Source: Streptomyces sp. MA5143a | Lineage (GTDB): Bacteria; Actinomycetota; Actinomycetes; Streptomycetales; Streptomycetaceae | Assembly (NCBI RefSeq): GCF_900290235.1 | Contig: NZ_OLMK01000006.1 | Coordinates: 44,643-108,642, forward strand | Reading direction: 5' to 3' | Length of the DNA: 64,000 bases | Shown here: one piece after another, positions 1 through 6,665 of the stretch | Numbering within the stretch: the first letter of the stretch is position 1 | Layout of the letters: the number at the start of each line of letters is the position of its first letter | The notes under the pieces: model-generated | Told to the model about the DNA's origin: nothing | Databases searched by the model: none | Seen by the model: the letters and a program-made list of their open reading frames with translations, nothing else | Made by a program: the position numbers and the translations under genes

Positions 1-2
1 AC

Positions 3-1238
3 CCGCACGTTCTGCTGGAGGGCGGCCAACTCGCCCTGGAGGCGCTGTTGCCCGGGTTCATGGAGGAGCTGCGGGCGGCGGGCGCGCCGCGCGTGGGGAT
101 GCCGGAGGACATCGTGCAGTGGCAGAGCGGCCGTTGGTTCCGGCGGGTGCCCGCGTCGACGCACATCCACACCGGCTCGCGCGCGCAGATCGAGCGGCTG
201 ATCCGGCGCCGGGTCCTGGCGAACCCCTCCGTCACCCTCGTCGAGGGCACCGAGACCGTGGGACTGCTCGGTGACGCGTCCCGCGTACGCGGTGTGCTGC
301 TCCGCGAGCGCGGTGACGGCGCTCGGGGCGCACAGCGCGAACTGGCCGCCGATCTGGTCGTCGACGCCTCCGGGCGTGGCACCAAGGCCCCGCGCTGGCT
401 GACGGCCGTCGGGGCCGAGGCGCCGCACGAGGAGACCATCGACACTGGCCTCGCCTACGCCTCCCGCGTCTACCGCGACACGACCGGAACGCTCGGCGCC
501 GACGCGAGTGCCGCGGCCCTCGGGTTCTACGTCGTCCCCAACCCCGACCAGCCGTACGGCGTCGTCGTGCTGCCCCTGGAGGACGGCACCCATCTGGCCA
601 CCTTCTCCGGGCTGCGCGGCGACGAACCGCCCACGGACGAGGAGGAGTTCGAGACGTACGCCAAGCGGCTCCCGCATCCGGTGGTGCACCGCTGGATGCG
701 CGATGCCGAGCCGCTCTCCCCGGTGTCCGGGTTCCGGCGCACCGCCAACGTCCGGCGCCGATACGACCTGCCGGGCCGCCGCCCCGCCGGGTTCCTGGCG
801 ACCGGCGACGCGCTGTGCACGTTCAACCCCATCTACGGGCAGGGCATGGCCGTCGCGGCGCTGAGCGCGGTCGCGCTGCGGGACGCCCTCGCCGATCCGC
901 GCCGTACGCCCACCACGCGCCGCGTGCAGAAGGCGCTGCTCGCCGCGTCCCGGCAGGCGTGGGACATCTCGGCCGGGGCGGACAAGAAGATGCCCGGAGC
1001 GGTCGGCAACGCCGCCGTCGTACGGCCCGCCGACCGGGTCGCCGGGTGGTATCTGCGCCGCGTCCAGGAACGCACCCCGGGCGACCCCGTCGTGGGCCGT
1101 GCCTTCCGCGCCGCCCTCACCCTGAAGGAGCCCCTCAGCGCCCTCTTCGCCCCGAAGGTGGCCCGAGCGGTCCTCTTCGGCCCGGCCCGCCCGACCCCGG
1201 AGGAACCACCGCTCACCCGCGACGCCGGGGACGCCTGA
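3..1238 (+). CDS. FAD-dependent oxidoreductase/monooxygenase, 5'-truncated by window edge
   Basis: A flavoprotein of the aromatic hydroxylase / halogenase-like superfamily; its substrate cannot be read from the sequence. The frame is open to the left edge and its first residues read PHVLLEGGQLALEALLPG, so the true start and the N-terminal Rossmann GxGxxG loop lie outside the window. A TTG at 48 is in frame but has no Shine-Dalgarno sequence and is unlikely to be the start. The visible part has a mid-protein VVDASGRGT segment and, near the C-terminus, GDALCTFNPIYGQGM, the GD motif that contacts the FAD ribityl phosphate in this fold. A 190-bp gap separates it from the next gene. The fold is secure; the reaction is unknown. 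Confidence 0.8.
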   Translation, partial: PHVLLEGGQLALEALLPGFMEELRAAGAPRVGMPEDIVQWQSGRWFRRVPASTHIHTGSRAQIERLIRRRVLANPSVTLVEGTETVGLLGDASRVRGVLLRERGDGARGAQRELAADLVVDASGRGTKAPRWLTAVGAEAPHEETIDTGLAYASRVYRDTTGTLGADASAAALGFYVVPNPDQPYGVVVLPLEDGTHLATFSGLRGDEPPTDEEEFETYAKRLPHPVVHRWMRDAEPLSPVSGFRRTANVRRRYDLPGRRPAGFLATGDALCTFNPIYGQGMAVAALSAVALRDALADPRRTPTTRRVQKALLAASRQAWDISAGADKKMPGAVGNAAVVRPADRVAGWYLRRVQERTPGDPVVGRAFRAALTLKEPLSALFAPKVARAVLFGPARPTPEEPPLTRDAGDA

Positions 1239-1333
1239 GGGGACGCCCGGCGGGGGCGCGATGGGGAGGGGACGGAACCGACCCGGGCCGCCACCTTCGC
1301 TCGCCGTCACACAGACCGATAAATCCACATCAA

Positions 1334-1350
1334 GGTGTGTGAACCACACC
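1334..1350. promoter_or_regulatory. Inverted repeat upstream of the envelope-stress trio
   Basis: GGTGTG (1334-1339), a 5-nt loop, then CACACC (1345-1350): a 6-bp perfect dyad about 80 bp before the next start codon, in otherwise gene-free DNA. It could be an operator or a small hairpin. No clear -35/-10 pair was identified beside it. Confidence 0.3.
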
Positions 1351-1426
1351 AAAACAGTCACCCGCGTACATAGCTGATCCGAACAACTGGTGCGAACTTA
1401 CGTGACCGTGTGAGGAGGAGTGGCTG

Positions 1427-2065
1427 ATGAGCGAGACAGAGCAGGGCAACTCGACGAGGTTGCGGCAGACCGGTGAGACGGCCCGGGCCGAGGCGTCGGC
1501 CACCGCCGATCGCGCCAAGCAGGCCGCGGGACAGGTCGGGGGAACCGCCGTGGACCAGGCCGGTGCCGTCGTGGGGGAAGCGCGTCAGCAGGCCGGCGCG
1601 GTCGTCCGTGATCTGCGGAGCCGTGCGATGAACGAGGCAGAGGAGCAGACCCGGCGGGCCGCCGACTCGGTGCGCCACTGGGCGGACGACCTGGCGGGGC
1701 TGGCGGAGAACGCGCAGAGCGACTCCCCGGCCAGTGGTCTCGCCGCCCAGGCGGCCGACCGGGGACACCGGGCCGCCGACTATCTCGACAGAGCGGGCGC
1801 GGACGGCGTCCTCACCGATGTGCAGGACTTCGCCCGCAGGCGCCCCGGCATGTTCCTGGGCGGCGCGCTGCTGGCCGGGCTGGCCGTCGGGCGGCTGGTG
1901 AAGGTGGCGGCGAAGGCCGACGGGTCCGCCGAACGGGGACAGCGGCCCACGGCGACGGATGACGGACGCCCCACGGCGCTGCCGTCCGCTCCGACGCCCG
2001 AACCACAGCCGTCCGTCGGCATGCCGCCCGGCGGCGCGGCGGCCCGTGCCCGTCCGGGGGTGTGA
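1427..2065 (+). CDS. Ala/Arg/Gln-rich helical protein with one membrane segment, unknown function
   Basis: 212 aa. I do not recognise a named domain. Residues 1-135 are charged, Ala/Gln-rich and predicted helical, resembling LEA-like or apolipoprotein-like low-complexity helices. A short hydrophobic Gly/Ala segment (about 141-158) follows, then a Pro/Ala-rich tail. The start is well supported: a GAGGAGGAG Shine-Dalgarno lies just before the ATG. The holin-family gene begins 3 nt after the stop and the DUF3618 gene overlaps that one, so the three form one operon. In actinomycetes this trio (helical protein, holin superfamily III protein, DUF3618 protein) is thought to act at the cell envelope; that role is inferred from context. 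Confidence 0.75.
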   Translation: MSETEQGNSTRLRQTGETARAEASATADRAKQAAGQVGGTAVDQAGAVVGEARQQAGAVVRDLRSRAMNEAEEQTRRAADSVRHWADDLAGLAENAQSDSPASGLAAQAADRGHRAADYLDRAGADGVLTDVQDFARRRPGMFLGGALLAGLAVGRLVKVAAKADGSAERGQRPTATDDGRPTALPSAPTPEPQPSVGMPPGGAAARARPGV

Positions 2066-2068
2066 GCG

Positions 2069-2482
2069 ATGGTTGCGACCCGCTCCCGAGCCGTGGAGAC
2101 ACATGAGGACGCCACCGTGGGCGAACTGCTGTCCACCGTGACCTCCGATGTCCAGACCCTGTTCCGGCAGGAGGTCGAACTGGCCAGGACCGAGGTCAAG
2201 CAGGAGGCGACCGAGGCGGGCAAGGCGGCCGGCATGTACGGCGGCGCCGGGTTCGCCGGATACATGGTCCTGCTGTTCCTGTCCGTGGCCGCGCTGCTGG
2301 GCATGGCCAACGTGATGGACGGCGGCTGGGCCGCACTGATCGTCACCGCGGTGTGGGCCGTGGTCGCGGCGGTGCTGTACCAGCGCGGCCGCTCCCGTAT
2401 GCGCACCGTGTCGCCGAAGCCCGAACACACGGTCGAGACACTGAAGGAGGATGCGCAATGGGCACGTCACCCGACCAGATGA
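2069..2482 (+). CDS. Phage-holin family membrane protein (holin superfamily III, PF07332-type)
   Basis: 137 aa. An N-terminal amphipathic helix (ELLSTVTSDVQTLFRQEVEL, about residues 15-35) is followed by two membrane helices at about 48-72 and 80-103 and a short basic tail. This is the usual build of the actinobacterial holin-superfamily-III proteins, which are chromosomal and not phage genes in Streptomyces. It starts 3 nt after the upstream stop and its last 25 nt overlap the downstream DUF3618 gene, so translation is probably coupled. It likely acts at the cytoplasmic membrane; no lysis function should be assumed, since no endolysin or phage gene is near. Confidence 0.8.
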   Translation: MVATRSRAVETHEDATVGELLSTVTSDVQTLFRQEVELARTEVKQEATEAGKAAGMYGGAGFAGYMVLLFLSVAALLGMANVMDGGWAALIVTAVWAVVAAVLYQRGRSRMRTVSPKPEHTVETLKEDAQWARHPTR

Positions 2483-3144
2483 GGGCCGAGATCACGGCCA
2501 CGAGAGACCGGTTGTCCGCCGACGTGAACCGGCTCGCGGACCGCGCCAGCCCCCGGAAGATGGCCCGTCGCCGCACGCGCAGGATGCGTGGTGCCGTCTC
2601 GGGCATGCGGGAACGGGTCATGGGATCCGCCTCCCAGGCCGTCCAGGAGGCCGGCGGCGGCGCGCAGTCGATGGCCGGAACGCTGCAGGACGTGCAGGAC
2701 GGCGGCCGGCAGGCGGTCGACACCGCCCGCCAGGCGGCCGGCCAGGCCGGTGAGGCCGTACGGCAGGCTCCGGACCAGGCCATGCGCCAGACGCAGGGCA
2801 ACCCACTGGCCGCGGGGCTGATCGCCTTCGGCGTCGGCATGCTGGCGGCGTCGATGGCGCCCGCCACGGAGATGGAACGGGAGAAGGCCGGCGAGCTGAT
2901 GCAGCAGGGCGGCGAAGCGCTGGAGCCGGTGAAGCAGGCAGCCCTCGACTCCGCGCAGAACCTGAAGGAAGGAGCCAAGGAGACCGTCCAGAGCGCGGCG
3001 CAGGAGGTCAAGGACACGGCCGCGGAGGCCGCCCGCACCACGCAGGACGAGGCCCGCGACCAGGCCACGCAGGTGGCCGACCAAGCCCGCGACTCGGGCC
3101 GCCAGGTCACCGACGAGCCCCGGCGACACCCCGGCCCCGGCTGA
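2458..3144 (+). CDS. DUF3618 domain protein
   Basis: 228 aa from the ATG at 2458, chosen because GAAGGAGG sits 5-8 nt upstream. The N-terminus (SPDQMRAEITATRDRLSADV, residues 3-22) is the DUF3618 signature of paired helices. A Gln/Ala-rich helical stretch follows, then a short hydrophobic segment around residues 117-133. The C-terminal third is a lysine/glutamate/alanine-rich coiled region of LEA type. It is the last gene of the three-gene envelope operon and is followed by a GC-rich hairpin. The function of DUF3618 is not established; the pairing with a holin-family gene is typical. Confidence 0.8.
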   Translation: MGTSPDQMRAEITATRDRLSADVNRLADRASPRKMARRRTRRMRGAVSGMRERVMGSASQAVQEAGGGAQSMAGTLQDVQDGGRQAVDTARQAAGQAGEAVRQAPDQAMRQTQGNPLAAGLIAFGVGMLAASMAPATEMEREKAGELMQQGGEALEPVKQAALDSAQNLKEGAKETVQSAAQEVKDTAAEAARTTQDEARDQATQVADQARDSGRQVTDEPRRHPGPG

Positions 3145-3530
3145 GCACCGCCCCGGCCCGCACCCGAGAGAGCCCCGACCGAGACCGCTCGGTCCGATGC
3201 CGTAGCCCCTCGCCCCCGGACCAGGGGTCCGGGTGCCGGTGCCCGGCGGCCCGCACCCGTCAGACCGGCATCGAACACCTCGCGCCGACGGGCACCCGCA
3301 GGGACGACCACGGGAGCAGTCTCCGTCGACGGCCACCCACCGGGACCGGCATGAACGCCTCGAGCCGATGCCACCCACGGCTCGGGCACCGCCTCCCGTA
3401 CCCGCGGTCCGGCACACCTTCCCGTCGACGGACACCCACGACCGCCGCCCGTCCGCGCCGTGCCGAGCAGTACCGTCCGGAGGCATCCGGCGACGCCCAC
3501 CCCCGTGCCGACGATCAACCGACCGCCGTC
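3145..3530. other. Intergenic region without a gene
   Basis: About 390 bp of GC-rich DNA between the DUF3618 gene and the permease promoter. It holds the hairpin at 3215-3233 and nothing else I can support; the open frames across it lack coding character and ribosome binding sites. Confidence 0.6.
3215..3233. terminator. GC-rich hairpin downstream of the DUF3618 operon
   Basis: CCCGGACC (3215-3222), loop AGG, GGTCCGGG (3226-3233): a perfect 8-bp stem 70 bp after the stop codon. There is no T-tract, which is common for Streptomyces terminators. Confidence 0.5.
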
Positions 3531-3559
3531 TTGACGGTCGGGATGTTACCGGTAACACT
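3531..3559 (+). promoter_or_regulatory. Permease promoter overlapped by a perfect LacI-type operator
   Basis: A -35-like TTGACG (3531-3536) is followed after 16-17 nt by a weak -10-like TAACAC/AACACT (3553-3559). Within this spacer and reaching the -10 lies TGTTACCGGTAACA (3544-3557), a perfect 14-bp palindrome with the central CG step typical of LacI/GalR-family operators. The LacI-family gene is at the other end of the same locus (9257). The position fits repression by steric block until a galactoside or galactose-derived ligand is present. The operator-regulator link is inferred from proximity. Confidence 0.6.
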
Positions 3560-3596
3560 GCGAGGGTCCCCAGTCGCGACGAGGTGGAGTGCCCGC

Positions 3597-4814
3597 GTGT
3601 CCGACGTACCGACCGCATCCGCTGTGAACCACCCCCAAGCCGCCGAGGAGGCGCGGGTGTTCAGCCCGGCCGCCGTGGTCGCCTCCTGTGTGGGGTTCGT
3701 GCTCATCGGTGCCCTCCAGGCGCTGTACGGGCCCGCCATCCCGGCCTTCCGTGACGAGTTCGGGCTGTCCCCCTCGGCCGCCGGGCTCGGGCTGAGCGCC
3801 CACTTCATCGGTGGTGTCGCCGGTGTCCTGCTCTTCGACCGGCTCTACGGCCGGATGGGCAACCGCACGATCCTCGGCGCCTCGTACCTGCTGATGGCGC
3901 TCGGCGCGGCCGGCTTCGCGCTCGCCCCGAACTGGCCCGTCGGCCTCGCCGCCGCCCTGCTCGCCGGACTCGGCTTCGGCGGTATCGACTACGGCCTCAA
4001 CCAGCTGTTCGCCGTCGGCTTCGGCAAGCGCTCGACGGCCATGCTGAACATCCTCAACGCCCACTTCGGCATCGGCGCGATCCTCGGCCCCGCCCTGATC
4101 GGCGCGGTCGGCGCCGAGCACTACCCGGCGGTCTTCCTCGCCTTCGCCGCCGCCAACCTGCCCCTGCTGCTGTGTCTGCGCGGCGTCCGCGACCGCGCGC
4201 CCCTGACCGCCGCGCCGGACGAGGACCCCGAGCGGGCCGGCGGGTCCGCCCTGCGCCGCAGCCTGGCCTCGGTGCTCGGCGTGTTCGTCGCCCTCTACGT
4301 CCTGCACGTGGGCATCGAGGCAGGCGTCGGCGGCTGGGAGCCCACCCACCTGGAGACCGTCGGCTACAGCGCCGGGGCAGCCGCCACCGCGACCTCCGTG
4401 TACTGGCTGATGCTGACCGTCGGCCGCTTCCTGGTGGTGCCCATCGCCCTGCGGTACTCCCCCCAGACGATCATCACCGTCTCCTGCGCGGGCATGACCG
4501 TCTGCCTCCTCCTCGCCGTCATCCCCTGGCTGGCCCCGTTCGCGTACGCCGGCGTCGGCCTCTTCATGGCGCCGATCTTCCCCACCGGCCTGCCCTGGCT
4601 GAACGCCGCCGCGCCGCGGGCCCGCAGCGCCGGCGCGCTGGTCATCGCCGCGTCCATGGTCGGGGGAGTGGCCGCCGGGCCCGCGCTCGGCAAGGCCATC
4701 GAATGGTCCGGCGTCCGCGCGGTGCCGCTGCTGCTGTGCGTCGTGTCGGCCCTGTGCCTGCTGGCCACCCTGTGGCTGATCCGCGCCACCCGCACCGACG
4801 CGGAGTCCCGCTGA
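3597..4814 (+). CDS. MFS transporter, probably sugar uptake for the GH35 locus
   Basis: 405 aa with about 12 hydrophobic helices, a normal size for a major-facilitator permease. The GTG at 3597 is chosen because GAGGTGGAG lies about 8 nt before it and the first helix (ASCVGFVLIGALQALYG) follows after a short polar N-terminus. A DRLYGRMGNR segment after the second helix matches the MFS loop 2-3 signature. The family resemblance is to the fucose-permease-like MFS group. It is the first gene of a run with two beta-galactosidases, so import of galactosides or galactose-containing oligosaccharides is the likely role. Most Streptomyces sugar uptake uses ABC systems, so an MFS permease here is worth noting. 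Confidence 0.8.
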   Translation: MSDVPTASAVNHPQAAEEARVFSPAAVVASCVGFVLIGALQALYGPAIPAFRDEFGLSPSAAGLGLSAHFIGGVAGVLLFDRLYGRMGNRTILGASYLLMALGAAGFALAPNWPVGLAAALLAGLGFGGIDYGLNQLFAVGFGKRSTAMLNILNAHFGIGAILGPALIGAVGAEHYPAVFLAFAAANLPLLLCLRGVRDRAPLTAAPDEDPERAGGSALRRSLASVLGVFVALYVLHVGIEAGVGGWEPTHLETVGYSAGAAATATSVYWLMLTVGRFLVVPIALRYSPQTIITVSCAGMTVCLLLAVIPWLAPFAYAGVGLFMAPIFPTGLPWLNAAAPRARSAGALVIAASMVGGVAAGPALGKAIEWSGVRAVPLLLCVVSALCLLATLWLIRATRTDAESR

Positions 4815-4843
4815 GCCGCACCCGTCCCGCTGAGCCGCATCCG
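4806..4843. repeat. 19-bp tandem duplication spanning the permease stop codon
   Basis: TCCCGCTGAGCCGCACCCG (4806-4824) is repeated at 4825-4843 with one mismatch. The first copy contains the TGA stop of the permease gene. It looks like a recent slippage duplication in the permease-galactosidase junction. Confidence 0.7.
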
Positions 4844-4886
4844 TCCCCGAGTCACCCGCATGTCCCGAGCCGAAGGGAATTCAGCC

Positions 4887-6665
4887 TTGCGCACGCCCGC
4901 CCTCATTACGTCGATTGACGGTTTCCTCCTCCACGGCGAACCGTTCCGGATCATCTCCGGCGCGATGCACTACTTCCGCATCCACCCCGACCTGTGGGCG
5001 GACCGGCTGCGCAAGGCCCGGCTGATGGGCCTCAACACGGTGGAGACCTACGTCCCGTGGAACCTCCACCAGCCCGACCCCGACAGCCCCCTCGTCCTCG
5101 ACGGCCTCCTCGACCTGCCCCGCTACCTCAGCCTCGCCCGCGCCGAGGGCCTGCACGTACTGCTGCGCCCCGGCCCGTACATCTGTGCCGAGTGGGACGG
5201 CGGCGGCCTGCCCTCCTGGCTCACCACGGACCCCGACATCCGGCTGCGCACCAGCGACCCCCGCTTCACGGACGCCCTCGACCGCTACCTCGACATCCTG
5301 CTGCCCCCGCTGCTGCCCCACATGGCCGCGAACGGCGGGCCCGTCATCGCCGTCCAGGTCGAGAACGAGTACGGGGCGTACGGCGACGACACCGCGTACC
5401 TCAAGCATGTGCACAACGCGCTGCGTTCCCGCGGCGTGGAGGAACTGCTGTTCACCTGCGACCAGGCGGGCTCCGCCCACCACCTGGCCGCCGGGAGCCT
5501 GCCCGGCGTGCTGTCCACCGGCACCTTCGGCGGCCGGATCGAGGAGTCGCTGCGCAAACTGCGCGAGCACCAGCCCGAAGGGCCCCTGATGTGCTCGGAG
5601 TTCTGGATCGGCTGGTTCGACCACTGGGGCGAGGAGCACCACGTCCGGGACGGCGCCGACGCCGCCGCCGACCTCGACCGGCTGCTCGCCGCGGGCGCCT
5701 CCGTCAACATCTACATGTTCCACGGCGGCACCAACTTCGGCTTCACCAACGGCGCCAACCACGACCAGTGCTACGCGCCGATCGTCACCTCCTACGACTA
5801 CGACGCCGCCCTCACCGAGTCCGGCGACCCCGGCCCCAAGTACCACGCCTTCCGCGAGGTGATCGCCCGCCACGCCCCGGTCCCGGACGAGCCCGCCCCG
5901 GCCCCGTCGCCGAAGCTCTCCGGCATCACCGTCGAGCTGGACCGCGGAGCGCCGCTCCTGCCGTGGGCCACCGCCCACAGCGCGTCCGCCGGCCGCACCG
6001 AGGACCCGCTCACCATGGAGGAGCTGGGCCAGCGCTCCGGCTACGTCCTCTACCGCAGCGCCTTCCCCGAGCCGGGCGACGGCCTGCTGCACTTCGCCGG
6101 CGGGGTCGGCGACCGCGCCCAGGTCTTCGTGGACGGCGCCCCCGTCGGCGTACTGGAACGCGAACGTCACGACGAGACCCTCCCGCTGCGCGTCCCCCGC
6201 GCCGGCGCCACCCTGGAGGTGCTCGTCGAGAACATGGGCGGGGTGAACTACGGGCCCCGCATCGGCGCCCCCAAGGGCCTGCTCGGCCCCGTCACCTTCA
6301 ACGGCACGGCCCTGCACGGCTGGGACATCCACCGGCTGCCCCTCACCGACCTGTCCACGGTGCCCTTCGCCCCGGCCGGAGAGACGGCCCACGTCACCGT
6401 GCCCGCCTTCCACCACGGCACCTTCGACGTCGACACCCCCGCCGACACCTTCCTCTCCCTGCCCGGCTGGACCAAGGGCCAGGCCTGGGTCAACGGCTTC
6501 CACCTCGGCCGCTACTGGAACCGGGGCCCGCAGCGCACCCTCTACGTCCCCGCCCCCGTCCTGCGCCCCGGCGCCAACGAGCTGGTCCTGCTGGAGCTGA
6601 ACGCCACCACCGCCGCCCGCGCGCACTTCACGGACACACCCGACCTGGGGCCGGTGAAGCCCTGA
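4887..6665 (+). CDS. Glycoside hydrolase family 35 beta-galactosidase
   Basis: 592 aa from a TTG at 4887, preferred because GAAGGGA lies 8 nt upstream; an ATG at 4860 is in frame but lacks a Shine-Dalgarno. GH35 retaining galactosidases remove terminal beta-linked galactose. Landmarks are FRIISGAMHYFRIHPDLW at the first strand of the barrel, LRPGPYICAEWDGGGLPSWL, the acid/base Glu in VQVENEYG (about E161) and the nucleophile Glu in CSEFWIGWFDHWG (about E238). Galactose-binding-like beta domains fill the C-terminal half. No signal peptide is visible, so the enzyme is probably cytoplasmic and acts on imported substrate. The stop overlaps the next start (TGATG), implying coupled translation with the second GH35. 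Confidence 0.9.
   Translation: MRTPALITSIDGFLLHGEPFRIISGAMHYFRIHPDLWADRLRKARLMGLNTVETYVPWNLHQPDPDSPLVLDGLLDLPRYLSLARAEGLHVLLRPGPYICAEWDGGGLPSWLTTDPDIRLRTSDPRFTDALDRYLDILLPPLLPHMAANGGPVIAVQVENEYGAYGDDTAYLKHVHNALRSRGVEELLFTCDQAGSAHHLAAGSLPGVLSTGTFGGRIEESLRKLREHQPEGPLMCSEFWIGWFDHWGEEHHVRDGADAAADLDRLLAAGASVNIYMFHGGTNFGFTNGANHDQCYAPIVTSYDYDAALTESGDPGPKYHAFREVIARHAPVPDEPAPAPSPKLSGITVELDRGAPLLPWATAHSASAGRTEDPLTMEELGQRSGYVLYRSAFPEPGDGLLHFAGGVGDRAQVFVDGAPVGVLERERHDETLPLRVPRAGATLEVLVENMGGVNYGPRIGAPKGLLGPVTFNGTALHGWDIHRLPLTDLSTVPFAPAGETAHVTVPAFHHGTFDVDTPADTFLSLPGWTKGQAWVNGFHLGRYWNRGPQRTLYVPAPVLRPGANELVLLELNATTAARAHFTDTPDLGPVKP

Noticed and set aside
2069..2482. Prophage suggested by the holin-family gene
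   Set aside because: Superfamily III holin-like genes are normal chromosomal genes in actinomycetes, and no other phage gene is present.
4881..6626. Long open frame on the reverse strand (581 codons) opposite the first GH35 gene
   Set aside because: A GC-skew shadow of the GH35 gene: low-complexity Gly/Val/Arg composition, no family motif and no ribosome binding site.
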